Source of the DNA: Fidelibacterota bacterium
GTDB lineage: Bacteria; Fidelibacterota; Marinisomatia; SCGC-AAA003-L08; JACNLC01
Direction: 5' to 3'
Length of the DNA: 64,000 bases
Assembly (NCBI GenBank): GCA_018657495.1
Contig: JABHXA010000014.1
Location: 1-64,000, forward strand
Position 1 is the stretch's first letter, and every line of letters starts with the position of its first letter. Below are positions 45,341-55,395 of the stretch, piece by piece. Made by a program: the position numbers and the translations under genes. The notes under the pieces are model-generated. The model saw only the letters and a program-made list of their open reading frames with translations. It was not told the DNA's origin and made no database searches.

Positions 45341-46308
45341 ATTCATTTTTAGTACTTATAAAAAAAGAGTGGTGGGAGTGGAAGAACATGATATTATGGA
45401 TTACCGGCATATATTTGTTTCTAATGTTGTTAATCCTAGTACCTATTACACGCATATCCAATGATCTGAATTTTGATGATCTGGAAGCTGGGATGAGTGA
45501 AATTGAAATTGATTGGGGGGATGAGATTAAAAATCATTCACAACTTTCACAATTACCCTTAAATACAATCGGGAGTTCAGGGGTCGGTGTACCAATAAAG
45601 GTGGCATATGGCATTGGATTAATAATTGGCATACATTTCATTCAAGGATTATTATTATTTATCGCATTATTCTATTTCGCTGATTCTATTTTTGGGGAAA
45701 GGATGGATTCTAGTACACTATTTATAAGAAGCCAGCCGCTGAATGACCATTCAGTATTATTGTCGAAGATAGTTAGTGGATTTTCAGGAATAATACTTAC
45801 CTCATTAATGTTATCTGTAATCTTTTTATTATATATAAAATTGGTGGTGTGGATTTTCGGATTCCATCAACTTGAATTGTATGAAGAATTAAAAAACGGG
45901 GTACAGGTATTTGATCTCTATGTTGATATGGGAGTGTACCAGTTTGTCACACTATTGTGGTATAGTCCGTTTTTGTTATTTCTCATGTGGGTATCAGCAT
46001 CCGTAAAGAAAAAACCGTTGATTGTTGGATTAGGATCACCGATATTACTGGCCATAGTATTGATTATTGTATTCAACAATAGCACTATGATTGAACAGCT
46101 ATTTGGAGTTTTGGGAGATATAAAAGGAATTGCACTAGAGCAATTATTGATTCATGAAAATATGACTGAAACGGTTGGGAAATTGGAAATATTTGACTCT
46201 TTCTTTAAGTATATATTTAGTTTACGATCCTTTGTATCAGTACTGATTGCCGGAGTATTTTATTTCTTAGCACTGCATTCCTATCGCAGGAATATTCCAA
46301 CATCATAA
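45337..46308 (+). CDS. ABC-2 type transporter permease
   Basis: A 323-residue membrane protein with about six hydrophobic segments: one near the N-terminus, a periplasmic acidic loop (about 45-80), then clusters around 90-120, 140-180, 205-250 and 295-315. The pattern and the position after the ATPase show that it is the permease of the gntR operon. The substrate is unknown; by analogy with YtrA-controlled systems it may be an envelope-active compound. No terminator was recognised after it. Confidence 0.88.
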   Translation: MNSFLVLIKKEWWEWKNMILWITGIYLFLMLLILVPITRISNDLNFDDLEAGMSEIEIDWGDEIKNHSQLSQLPLNTIGSSGVGVPIKVAYGIGLIIGIHFIQGLLLFIALFYFADSIFGERMDSSTLFIRSQPLNDHSVLLSKIVSGFSGIILTSLMLSVIFLLYIKLVVWIFGFHQLELYEELKNGVQVFDLYVDMGVYQFVTLLWYSPFLLFLMWVSASVKKKPLIVGLGSPILLAIVLIIVFNNSTMIEQLFGVLGDIKGIALEQLLIHENMTETVGKLEIFDSFFKYIFSLRSFVSVLIAGVFYFLALHSYRRNIPTS

Positions 46309-46644
46309 TTTGATCATCTAATTAAATCTAAATACCTGGAATAATAAAAAATACAAGGGTAGTACAGTTAGACAATTGTCTTGACAACCGCAGCTTCAAC
46401 AAAAGGTTATTATGGGAGTTTTTTTCAACTATTAACGAAACATGGCACAGATCACATAATTTTATTATGAGAAGTAATACCGTATGAAATTGTTTTACAG
46501 AATTCAAAATTGTGATATTTGATCCATCAAATGAATCATTAATTGCTCCCAAGAAATTTCTTTGGAGCGAAAATTATAATAATATTTATTCTCAAACCAA
46601 AGCCTCTGTAGGAATTAATTTATGCTGAATAATCGGAGATAAAT
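46309..46644. other. Intergenic region with an imperfect 24-bp palindrome
   Basis: About 336 bases between the ABC operon and the Yip1/efflux operon. At 46545-46568 lies an imperfect palindrome without a loop (GCTCC......GGAGC with AAGAAATTTCTT in the middle, one mismatched pair), about 75 bases before the Yip1 start; it could be an operator. A 10-bp palindrome GACAATTGTC is at 46374-46383. I see no credible gene; a small minus-strand ORF (46328-46552) has no support. Confidence 0.5.
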
Positions 46645-47349
46645 ATGGACCATATACAAAGAATACTGGGGATTTGGGTTAGTCCAATCAAATCATTTGA
46701 ATCATTCCCACAAAATATTAACCCAATTCACTGGCTGATACCGTTGATATTAATTATCGCATCTTTATCAGTGTCCACCTATATATCTGCACCATATGCA
46801 AAAGATTTACAATATCAAATGATCTCACAAAATCCAAATATTGATGAAGATGATAAAGCTGAACTCCTAAGCGGATTTGAAGATGGTGAAGATACAATGG
46901 GTATGATTATGTTTGTTATGGCAGCGGGTGGTGCCATGATTTGGTATTTGATGCAATCCGGAATAGTTTATGGAATTGGAACCATGATACTTGGTGTTAC
47001 CGCGCCATTCTTATCTTTCTGGTTTCTGGTACTCATGGTAAATACAACAACATTGGTGGAGATGTTAATAAAAGTCCCGCTAATCATTTCAACAAACAGT
47101 CTGCAAGTTGAAACAGGATTATCCTTATTAATTCCTGATTCATTGACAGAATCATTTATATATAATTTTATGTTTCAATTCGATTTTTTCTCAATTTGGA
47201 GAGTTGTACTCCTGGGATTGGGAATGTCAATAATTTTTCAAACCGAAAAAAAGAAGACCCTGGGGATTTTATTTGGGTTATGGGTCGCATATGCACTACT
47301 ATCAACCATACTGCTTAATAAAAGCGGTTTTTATATGATGAGGGGATAA
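46645..47349 (+). CDS. Yip1-domain membrane protein
   Basis: A 234-residue protein with five predicted membrane segments arranged as in the bacterial Yip1 family: an N-terminal amphipathic part (ILGIWVSPIKSFESF), then a hydrophobic segment, an acidic loop (about 65-90) and four more helices. Function unknown. It begins after CGGAG and its stop overlaps the tolC-like ATG (TAATG), so it belongs to the efflux operon and may help assemble or place it. Confidence 0.75.
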   Translation: MDHIQRILGIWVSPIKSFESFPQNINPIHWLIPLILIIASLSVSTYISAPYAKDLQYQMISQNPNIDEDDKAELLSGFEDGEDTMGMIMFVMAAGGAMIWYLMQSGIVYGIGTMILGVTAPFLSFWFLVLMVNTTTLVEMLIKVPLIISTNSLQVETGLSLLIPDSLTESFIYNFMFQFDFFSIWRVVLLGLGMSIIFQTEKKKTLGILFGLWVAYALLSTILLNKSGFYMMRG

Positions 47350-48632
47350 TGAATAAGATCATTGTTATTTTAATATTGCTATGTGGGTTCACATTTGCAA
47401 CGGATAAAAATGCAAAATCACTAGATGAGTTAATTTCCATTGGATTAAAAAGAAATCATAGTGTGAGTATTGCTGAATTGCAGTTTAAACAAACACAGGC
47501 CTGGGAAAAAGCCTCTTTTAGTGGGTTTTTACCAAGCGTTAGTATGGGAGTATCAAAATCTTTAAATGAGGAAACAGTAGCATATATTGAAGGTGTACCA
47601 TTTCAGTCCCCAACTGCTTCAGCAAGATTAAATATCAGTGAAACCATATTTGACGGAGCCAGGTCATGGTATTCACATCAGAGCGCGATGAACCAGATTC
47701 ATTCTTCCCAAATCAATTTGAAGAGTAAAAATGAGATGGTCATTCAGTCTGTTAAATCATCTTATTATGCCTATCTTGCCTCCCTTGAATTACATGAAGT
47801 TGCCATTCTATCTCTAGAATTAGCTGAATCTCAGCTACAACTTGTCAGTCAGCAATATGAACTTCAGGCAGTAAGTGAGACAGATCTATTAAAAGCCAAA
47901 GTAAGAAAAGGCCAGGCAGAATCACAAGTGATTCAATCTGTACAGAGTAAACAATCAACTTTAAATAATATTAGAATCGCCATTGGTTATTCTGTTTGGG
48001 AACCATTGGATATAATTAAAGGAGATGTAACATTAAATGAATTGATAGAATTTGAAGATGCCAAACAAAAAGTAAGAAATGGAAACTCCCAACTTGAAAT
48101 CGCCCGGATACAATTGGAAGGCTCATCCATTGAATGGAAAACACAGGTAGGTGTATTTTTTCCAACCGTTTATGTTGCAGCTTCTTATGTTGCAAGTGAT
48201 ACTGAGTTTTTTGATTCCGTTACTGGATTAGTCGATGTGAAACCATCTACATCCCTAAATCTATCGATTCCAATTTTTTCCAAAATGAACAATAAAGCCA
48301 GACTGGACCAATTAAAATATGGGATTCTCACAGCCAAGGCAAACAAATTGCAGCTTGAAGATCAACTAATGAAAGAATTAGACGATTTGCTTATAACTTT
48401 AAAAACTTATCATCAACTCATTCCTATTAATGAAGAAATAATCCTTTCTGCTGAAATGGACTCAAATCTTGCCCAGGAAAAATATAATCTTGGCGCTAAT
48501 GATATACTGGATCTTTTGAATGCACAGGTATCACTTATTCAGGCGAAAAGTGAGCTTGTAAGATTGAAATACAGTGCAAAAATTGCTGAAGCCCAATTGG
48601 AGACGATTTTGGGCACTTCATATAAACTATAA
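47349..48632 (+). CDS. TolC family outer-membrane efflux protein
   Basis: A 427-residue outer-membrane channel: signal peptide (about 1-17), then two repeats of the long helical OEP unit with barrel strands such as PSVSMGVSKSL and PTVYVAASYVA. Coiled-coil heptads around 110-200 and 310-420 form the periplasmic tunnel. It is the outer-membrane component of the tripartite system encoded by the next four genes; the periplasmic adaptor gene starts 13 bases later. Confidence 0.92.
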   Translation: MNKIIVILILLCGFTFATDKNAKSLDELISIGLKRNHSVSIAELQFKQTQAWEKASFSGFLPSVSMGVSKSLNEETVAYIEGVPFQSPTASARLNISETIFDGARSWYSHQSAMNQIHSSQINLKSKNEMVIQSVKSSYYAYLASLELHEVAILSLELAESQLQLVSQQYELQAVSETDLLKAKVRKGQAESQVIQSVQSKQSTLNNIRIAIGYSVWEPLDIIKGDVTLNELIEFEDAKQKVRNGNSQLEIARIQLEGSSIEWKTQVGVFFPTVYVAASYVASDTEFFDSVTGLVDVKPSTSLNLSIPIFSKMNNKARLDQLKYGILTAKANKLQLEDQLMKELDDLLITLKTYHQLIPINEEIILSAEMDSNLAQEKYNLGANDILDLLNAQVSLIQAKSELVRLKYSAKIAEAQLETILGTSYKL

Positions 48633-48645
48633 TCAAGGATAGAAA

Positions 48646-49911
48646 ATGAAAAAACTGCTAATCATTAGCGGCATAATAATAGTGATTGCCTTTATTGTCT
48701 GGGGAAACATGTCCCGTGATAAAACAAAAGTAATTTCTGTTCAAATGGAAGCCATACAAAGGAAAACTATTGAACAGGTGGTTTCTGCGGCTGGAAATAT
48801 AAAACCGGTAACGGAAGTGAAACTATCTGCCAATGTGAGTTCTGAAATCATGGATATTAAGGTGGTTGAAGGAGATCAGGTTATCAGCGGACAGATTCTT
48901 GTTATTCTTGACAGTCTCAGATACAGTGCTATTGTATCTCAATCCAGGTCTGCACTAAATGCAGCTAATGCAAGCTTTGAAAAAGTTAAATCAGAATTTG
49001 ACCGGGCGTCCCGTCTTTTTGATAATAACCTTATCAGCAATCAGGAACTCGAAGCATTGGAGGCCACATACAAACTCAGTGTATCCAACGTTGAGCAAAG
49101 CAGGGCAAGACTTGAACAATCCCTGGATGATCTTCACAAAACTATATTAAAATCGCCAATGAATGGAACCGTTACTGCTGTTCGTAAAGAAACAGGGGAG
49201 ATGGCCCTTGGATCGATGTTCCAGGCTGATGTAATTCTCATAATATCCGATTTATCTGAAATGGAAGTAATTGTTGATGTTGATGAAACTGATGTTGTAG
49301 ATATTGACCTAAATAATAAAGTAAAAATCGAGGTGGATGCTATCCCTGATTTAACCCTAAGTGGTTTTGTGACCCAGATTGCAAAGTCTGCTACCAGCAG
49401 CAGTGGATTGCAACAGGATGACATTGTCAATTATGAAGTGAGAATCATGATTGATATGTCTACAATGACAGAAGATATTCTCCCTGGTATGTCAGCTACT
49501 TCAAATATCACAACAGCAATGAGTGAGAATGCCATTGCCATTCCAATTCAATCTCTAACTGCGAGACCGAAAAATGAAGACAATGATGAGGAGGAGGATG
49601 GCGATCTCTCACTCTATACAAAAGAAAAAGAAATACTTGAGGATGTGGTATTTATAGCAGTGGCTGATACTGCAAAAAATACGGGATTTAGTTTTGGAAA
49701 AAAGAAAGATGATATATTTGTTACAGTGAAAAAAAAGGTAGAAATCGGAATTTCATCCAATAATTTTTATGAATTGTTATCTGGAGTTGATGAAGGAGAT
49801 TTGATAATTACCGGTAATTATAAATCGATCAATAAGGAGTTGAAAAACGGTAGTAAAGTCAAAAAGAAAAAGAGGGAAAGTTTCCGCGGTAAAAAGAACG
49901 AGGATGACTAA
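48646..49911 (+). CDS. MacA/HlyD-type periplasmic adaptor protein
   Basis: A membrane-fusion protein of 421 residues: one N-terminal helix (about 4-21), a biotinyl-lipoyl-like half motif (VVEGDQVISGQILVILD), a coiled-coil hairpin (about 95-165), the second lipoyl half (SPMNGTVTAVRKETGEM) and a beta-barrel domain. An unusual acidic insert (about 307-318) and a lysine-rich C-terminus are extra. It bridges the MacB-type permeases and the TolC-type channel. The ATPase gene follows after three bases. Confidence 0.92.
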   Translation: MKKLLIISGIIIVIAFIVWGNMSRDKTKVISVQMEAIQRKTIEQVVSAAGNIKPVTEVKLSANVSSEIMDIKVVEGDQVISGQILVILDSLRYSAIVSQSRSALNAANASFEKVKSEFDRASRLFDNNLISNQELEALEATYKLSVSNVEQSRARLEQSLDDLHKTILKSPMNGTVTAVRKETGEMALGSMFQADVILIISDLSEMEVIVDVDETDVVDIDLNNKVKIEVDAIPDLTLSGFVTQIAKSATSSSGLQQDDIVNYEVRIMIDMSTMTEDILPGMSATSNITTAMSENAIAIPIQSLTARPKNEDNDEEEDGDLSLYTKEKEILEDVVFIAVADTAKNTGFSFGKKKDDIFVTVKKKVEIGISSNNFYELLSGVDEGDLIITGNYKSINKELKNGSKVKKKKRESFRGKKNEDD

Positions 49912-49914
49912 AAA

Positions 49915-50652
49915 ATGACAGTTGATTCAAATAATGTTCTAATAAATTTTAATGACATATACAGAACCTATTATATGGGAGCTGAGGTGATCAATGCGTT
50001 GAATGGTGTCAGTCTTGAAATTCGAAAAAATGAATATATTTCTATCATGGGACCATCAGGGTCTGGAAAATCTACATTGATGAATATTATTGGATGCCTG
50101 GACACACCTACAGCCGGGGTTTATCAATTTGAGAGCCAGGTAGTATGTGATCTCACCGGCGATTCCATAGTCAAGATGAATGATAACGAACTGGCAAAAA
50201 TCCGTAATAAAAAAATTGGGTTTGTCTTTCAAACATTTAATCTTCTTCCAAGAGCAACGGCGCTGCAGAATGTTGAACTTCCTCTCATATATGCAGGTAT
50301 ACCCAAATCTGAACGTCGGGAAAAAGCAATGTATTCACTCGAAAAAGTTGGGCTTTTAGACCGTGCAACCCATAAACCCAGCGAACTATCCGGAGGCCAG
50401 CGACAAAGAGTTGCTATTGCCCGGGCACTGGTAAATTCGCCATCGATTATTCTTGCTGATGAACCGACGGGAAATCTGGATTCTGAAACTTCAAAAGAAA
50501 TTATGGAATTTTTAGATGAACTTCACAGCCAGAACAATACGGTTATTCTGGTGACACATGAACCGGATATTGCCAAACATGCAGCAAGAGTGATCCAAAT
50601 TCTGGATGGAAAAATTGACAGTGACATACGTAAAGCTGACCTGGTGAATTAG
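49915..50652 (+). CDS. MacB/LolD-type ABC ATPase
   Basis: A 245-residue ATPase with Walker A GPSGSGKS (46-53), signature [15 protein letters not shown], Walker [12 protein letters not shown] and switch [25 protein letters not shown] is typical of the LolD/MacB/FtsE branch. In MacB of Escherichia coli the ATPase is fused to the permease; here it is separate and presumably serves the two permeases encoded next. Confidence 0.95.
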   Translation: MTVDSNNVLINFNDIYRTYYMGAEVINALNGVSLEIRKNEYISIMGPSGSGKSTLMNIIGCLDTPTAGVYQFESQVVCDLTGDSIVKMNDNELAKIRNKKIGFVFQTFNLLPRATALQNVELPLIYAGIPKSERREKAMYSLEKVGLLDRATHKPSELSGGQRQRVAIARALVNSPSIILADEPTGNLDSETSKEIMEFLDELHSQNNTVILVTHEPDIAKHAARVIQILDGKIDSDIRKADLVN

Positions 50653-50655
50653 ATT

Positions 50656-51867
50656 ATGTGGGAAATTATCCGTATGTCTTTATATGCCCTTTGGGGGCAT
50701 AAACTTCGGGCAGTTCTCACAACTTTGGGAATCACTATTGGTGTATTTACTGTTGGTTCCGTTACCGCAATAATTGAAGGACTGAATGCCTCGTTTGCTG
50801 ACCAGATATCCAACCTTGGTTCCGATGTATTCTATGTTAGCCGCCATGCCTGGTTTTCAGGTTACGATGGATGGTTAAAATCCCAGAAATATAAAATAAT
50901 TGATGTAAATACTGCCGAATATATATACGATAATGCTGAGTATGTAGAGGCTACCTCTCCAATGATCCGCCGTCGTGCAAATCTCAAATATAAAGAAAAA
51001 TCTATGGAAGGCATAGAAATCACCGGTGTAAATCACATGATGCCGATTATCGAAGGTACAGAAATATCTGAAGGAAGATTTTTCTCTCCATTTGATGTAA
51101 GACATCGTAAAAATGTAGTAGTTATTGGTGAAAATGTCAGAAAAGAATTTTTTCCCAATACAGCGGCAGTCGGTGAAAAAATTTCTATCAAAGGTCATAA
51201 ATTTCTGATAATTGGACTGTTTGAGAAAAAGGGCAAAATGCTGTTTAACGATTTGGACAGCCGCGTGCAAATTCCGTATCTAACCTTCAAAAAACTAATC
51301 GAAAGGGATAACCGTGGTGCAACTATCGCGGTGAAGTCTATTCATCCTGATCTGTTAGCTGAAGCAGAAGATGAGGTCCACAATCTCATGAGAATAAACC
51401 GCGGATTGCATCCTACAGAGGATGATGACTTTGCCATCAATCAGATGAATACCCTTATGGATTTATATAATCAGATGACAGGATTCCTTTGGGCCGTGGC
51501 AATTGGTATTGGCAGCATTTCACTGGTTGTGGGTGGAATTGGCGTGATGAACATTATGCTTGTTTCAGTTGCTGAAAGGACAAGGGAAATTGGCATCAGA
51601 AAATCTATCGGTGCAACTCGTCAAAAAATCCTGTTTCAATTTCTTATAGAAAGTATGGTTGTGTGCTCAATTGGTGTAATCACCGGATTGCTGTTAGCAA
51701 CGGCGACAGCATTACTCATTCAAAATTTTACGCCGCTGGCTGCAAAAGTCCCGGCAAATTGGGGAATCCTGGGAGCAGGAGTGGTCCTTATTGTCGGTGT
51801 GATTTTTGGAATGTGGCCCGCCAACCGGGCGGCAAAATTAGATCCAATCGACGCCTTAAGATATTAG
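50656..51867 (+). CDS. MacB-type ABC permease, copy 1
   Basis: A 403-residue permease: one helix near the N-terminus (about 15-37), a large periplasmic domain (about 45-275), then three C-terminal helices with GGIGVMNIMLVSVAERTREIGIRKSIGA, the FtsX/MacB coupling signature. The mechanotransmission architecture is complete. Its stop codon is directly followed by the ATG of the second permease, without a spacer. Confidence 0.94.
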   Translation: MWEIIRMSLYALWGHKLRAVLTTLGITIGVFTVGSVTAIIEGLNASFADQISNLGSDVFYVSRHAWFSGYDGWLKSQKYKIIDVNTAEYIYDNAEYVEATSPMIRRRANLKYKEKSMEGIEITGVNHMMPIIEGTEISEGRFFSPFDVRHRKNVVVIGENVRKEFFPNTAAVGEKISIKGHKFLIIGLFEKKGKMLFNDLDSRVQIPYLTFKKLIERDNRGATIAVKSIHPDLLAEAEDEVHNLMRINRGLHPTEDDDFAINQMNTLMDLYNQMTGFLWAVAIGIGSISLVVGGIGVMNIMLVSVAERTREIGIRKSIGATRQKILFQFLIESMVVCSIGVITGLLLATATALLIQNFTPLAAKVPANWGILGAGVVLIVGVIFGMWPANRAAKLDPIDALRY

Positions 51868-53091
51868 ATGATTGATTATTTTCGATCCGCCTATCATTCG
51901 CTAATCAGTCATAAACTGCGGTCGGCACTCACCATTCTTGGTATTTTTATAGGTGTATGGGCAATTGTCAGTATGCAATCTATTGTAGAAGGATTTGATA
52001 ATTCCATCGAAAAGACAATGGCCGCTTATGGAACAGAGACATTTTTTGTTCAGAAATTCCCGGCAATTATGATGGGCCATAATTGGCGTAAGTATGCCAA
52101 GCGTAAAGATTTCGAATATGAAGATGCCTATTTTCTTGAAGAAACAGGTCAATACCTCAGAAGCGTTTCAGCTTATATGGCAAATCGGGTCCAGACTATA
52201 AAATATCGGGACCGGAAAACCAGTCCTGAAGTCACCGTTGTCGGTTCAACAGCTGGATTTTTTACGACCAATGCAACTACAATTGCAACTGGCCGAGCCT
52301 TCACACGGCAGGATGCTGATCATCGCAACAATGTCGCCGTGATCGGAATGGATGTGTATTCAGAATTATTTATTTTTGAAGAACCAGTTGGAAAAGAAAT
52401 CAGTATTGGCAGCGAAAAGTTTACCGTTGTTGGTGTTTTAGATCCAATGCCAGGCGGGTCATTTGAATCCCAAGATAATCTGATTATTATCCCCATTACG
52501 GTATATCAGAAATTTTATGATCGATCTTCCGACAGTATGCAGCTTATGTTAAGAGCCAATTCAAGTTATGTGATCAGTGAGGCCATGGATGAAGCAATCT
52601 CACTATTAAGAATTCGTCGGAAAGTACCTCCTGGTGAGGAAAATGATTTTGAGTTGTTTACCGGTGATTCCATCATTGATACAATGCAAAATATGACAGG
52701 ATATATTCAGTTAGCTACGTTGGGGATTGCCGGAATTTCACTGATTGTTGCCGGGATAGGTATCATGAATATTATGCTGGTTTCTGTTATGGAGCGGACT
52801 CGTGAAATTGGAACAAGAAAAGCCGTTGGAGCAAAAAGTGCTGCCATCCTGTGGCAGTTTCTTATTGAGGCGGTCATCCTATCTGAATTTGGTGCCATTA
52901 TTGGTGTGGCGGCAGCATTTGCCACTGCCTGGTTATTCACCACTTTAGTTCCTGATATGGAAGCGGTGATCCCTTTATGGTCAATTATTGCCGCATTTTT
53001 ATATTGTTCATTTATTGGAATTGTATTTGGATTTTTCCCGGCAAAAAAAGCTGCAAAATTGGATCCTATTGAAGCACTTAGATATGAGTAG
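51868..53091 (+). CDS. MacB-type ABC permease, copy 2
   Basis: A paralogue of the gene before it, 407 residues with the same one-plus-three helix plan and the signature GIGIMNIMLVSVMERTREIGTRKAVGA. The periplasmic domains of the two copies are clearly diverged, which suggests a heterodimer like LolC/LolE rather than a recent duplication. It is the last gene of the efflux operon; no hairpin terminator is obvious after it. Confidence 0.94.
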   Translation: MIDYFRSAYHSLISHKLRSALTILGIFIGVWAIVSMQSIVEGFDNSIEKTMAAYGTETFFVQKFPAIMMGHNWRKYAKRKDFEYEDAYFLEETGQYLRSVSAYMANRVQTIKYRDRKTSPEVTVVGSTAGFFTTNATTIATGRAFTRQDADHRNNVAVIGMDVYSELFIFEEPVGKEISIGSEKFTVVGVLDPMPGGSFESQDNLIIIPITVYQKFYDRSSDSMQLMLRANSSYVISEAMDEAISLLRIRRKVPPGEENDFELFTGDSIIDTMQNMTGYIQLATLGIAGISLIVAGIGIMNIMLVSVMERTREIGTRKAVGAKSAAILWQFLIEAVILSEFGAIIGVAAAFATAWLFTTLVPDMEAVIPLWSIIAAFLYCSFIGIVFGFFPAKKAAKLDPIEALRYE

Positions 53092-53204
53092 TAAATCATA
53101 TAATTAATTAATTGGAACCTTCAGGTTCATTGTTCATTGTGATATTTTTCGAATTCTATAAACCATATAATTTGTTTTATTCTCAAAATCACTAAATTAG
53201 CATC

Positions 53205-54065
53205 ATGAAATTTTATAATATTTTCAAAACTGCCTCACTTTTTTTCCTCATTATCAATTTTTCTTTCCCACAATTTACCAAAGTGAATGTGAATGTGGAC
53301 ACCAGGTTATTAAGGGGAGGTACTGAAGATATTCACACCAACGCGCTCAGAGATGAAGTTGAATCATACTATCTGGTGTCAATATTTGCACCTGAAGCAA
53401 CGGATCTAGACCTGACCGTGGACATTCGTCTTGTGATTGAATCTGTCACTGAAGGAAATAACCGCAAAGTCATCAATGGTCAGGCTCTTTTTTCAAATTA
53501 CAGTGATCAGAAATATTTTGCCCGGGGATTTGAATTCCCATTTGAAAATGGTCAGACCGTGGTGTTTACACCAAATTACGAACCAGTTGCTTCCTTTTTT
53601 GACTATTATGCATTTCTTTTTATTGCCGGTGAACTGGATACCTATGATGAGTTTGGAGGTAATGTCTATTATGGCAAAGCTCTTGATTTATCCTATGAAG
53701 GCAAATCTGCAGGATACAGCCGGGGATGGGATGTAAGATATAAACGCTGTGGTGAAATTATGGATAACCTGGAGTTTAGAAGAGCAAAATTCCAATTTTA
53801 CCAGGCATATGATATTGCAATGGCTGAAATGGTAAAAAAGAAAGAATTACAAAACCCTCTCGGTAAATTTATTTCCCATCTGCAAAATGCCAATTACGAA
53901 GTTGGGTTTGACCGGTATATGCAAATATTTTTAAAAGCCCATGCCGAAGAAATAGGTTCTATGATGAGTGCAGTGGATATGATTGATGAGCTAAATGTAC
54001 TGGTTGAAATTGATGTGGAAAATAAGGATATCTACAAATCATTTATTGGCATAGATAAAAAATAA
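53205..54065 (+). CDS. DUF4835 / PorD-like secreted protein
   Basis: A 286-residue protein with a signal peptide ending near SFPQ (about 23). The order of features matches the DUF4835 family annotated as T9SS protein PorD: an early VNVNVD strand, FEFPFENGQTVVFTPN, the helix ASFFDYYAFLFIAGELDTY, FGGNVYYGKALDL, and a C-terminal helical part ending before the ALKAH-like segment. A role in type IX secretion or gliding-type machinery is family knowledge, not proven. It fits the T9SS tail found on the protease at 34313-36406. Confidence 0.65.
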   Translation: MKFYNIFKTASLFFLIINFSFPQFTKVNVNVDTRLLRGGTEDIHTNALRDEVESYYLVSIFAPEATDLDLTVDIRLVIESVTEGNNRKVINGQALFSNYSDQKYFARGFEFPFENGQTVVFTPNYEPVASFFDYYAFLFIAGELDTYDEFGGNVYYGKALDLSYEGKSAGYSRGWDVRYKRCGEIMDNLEFRRAKFQFYQAYDIAMAEMVKKKELQNPLGKFISHLQNANYEVGFDRYMQIFLKAHAEEIGSMMSAVDMIDELNVLVEIDVENKDIYKSFIGIDKK

Positions 54066-54251
54066 AAAATACTTCAAAACGGATATACTTTCATCTGTTA
54101 ATAACCACTGAATGACAGACAATAATAACGATTCCTATCCGTTTTAATTTTGCTTCTTTATAAACGAAATATTCCAATTTTATGCAATTCAAAGATATCA
54201 ATTTGGAATTATCATTATATTACCAGAGAGAAAAGAATCAGTGAGTTTTAA

Positions 54252-55274
54252 TTGAAAAACCATACTATAATCACAATCAAACCATTAGGATTTCAATGGG
54301 AGACATCAGACCCATTTCTATTTTGTGTTCATCATGAAGATTTTTATCCAAAAGCAAATAATGAAATGGGTCCGGATGCCTCACTTGAGGGAAGGAATAT
54401 TGGTCAGGATTTTGAAATAAAAGATGGCTGGCGTATGTATCATGGTGACAGAGTACCGGGGTTTCCACAACATCCCCATCGTGGATTTGAAACAATTACT
54501 ATCGTAAGAAAGGGTATGGTTGATCATGCCGATTCATTAGGGGCTTTTGGAAGATACGGTAGCGGCGATGTGCAATGGATGACTGCAGGGAGTGGCATTC
54601 AACATTCAGAAATGTTTCCATTGCTGGATAAGCATGAAAATAATACCACGGAATTATTCCAGATTTGGCTGAATCTACCGGCAGTTTCAAAGCTTGCTAA
54701 ACCGAACTATACGATGTTTTGGCGAGAGAATATTCCGATAATTCAAAATGCATCTAATTCTAATAACAAGGTGGAAATTACGGTTATTGCAGGTCATGTT
54801 GAGGGGATTGATGCTCCCATGCCACCACCTGATTCCTGGGCAGCAGATCCGCAAAACGAAGTTTTAATTCTAACGATCAATATGGATGCAAATGCATCAT
54901 GGATTATCCCGCAAGCTAAACCAGGGCTAAATAGGACTTTATATTTTTTTGATGGTGAATCAATTATGTGTGATAAGCAGAAGGTATTGTCATCTCATGG
55001 GATAGATCTGATGTCTGACAAAAGTGTAAACATCGAAAATGGGAAGTCCAAAAGTTCTCTACTGCTGTTACAGGGTAAACCCATCAGCGAACCGGTGGTT
55101 CAGTATGGTCCATTTGTTATGAATACCAAGGCAGAAATTCAACAGACTTTTGAAGATTATCGCAAAACCGAATTTGGTGGCTGGCCATGGAAAAGAAATG
55201 ATCCGGTGAATAAAAGTAATGAGGGAAGATTTGCCAAATATGCCAACGGCACCAATGAAATTCCCAAAGATTAA
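54252..55274 (+). CDS. Pirin family protein
   Basis: A bicupin of 340 residues. The N-terminal cupin has the metal-binding pattern HPHRGFETIT and later GSGIQHSEM, so the usual three histidines plus glutamate are present. The C-terminal cupin is less conserved, as is usual. Pirins are iron-binding; some act as quercetinases, some as redox regulators. The start is TTG, since no better-placed ATG or GTG exists. It stands alone. Confidence 0.9.
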   Translation: MKNHTIITIKPLGFQWETSDPFLFCVHHEDFYPKANNEMGPDASLEGRNIGQDFEIKDGWRMYHGDRVPGFPQHPHRGFETITIVRKGMVDHADSLGAFGRYGSGDVQWMTAGSGIQHSEMFPLLDKHENNTTELFQIWLNLPAVSKLAKPNYTMFWRENIPIIQNASNSNNKVEITVIAGHVEGIDAPMPPPDSWAADPQNEVLILTINMDANASWIIPQAKPGLNRTLYFFDGESIMCDKQKVLSSHGIDLMSDKSVNIENGKSKSSLLLLQGKPISEPVVQYGPFVMNTKAEIQQTFEDYRKTEFGGWPWKRNDPVNKSNEGRFAKYANGTNEIPKD

Positions 55275-55395
55275 AAAATTAACATGATAAAAACGAATTG
55301 AAAAGCCAAATGAGATCGAGAAATTTATTACATGAAAATTTGCCTGCTAATCAGCATTAAAATTATTTGTGGATTTATTGGATATCAGATAATAA

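Noticed and set aside
46328-46552. A 74-residue minus-strand ORF in the gap between the ABC operon and the efflux operon
   Set aside because: No ribosome binding site, no recognisable domain, and a composition like random AT-rich DNA.
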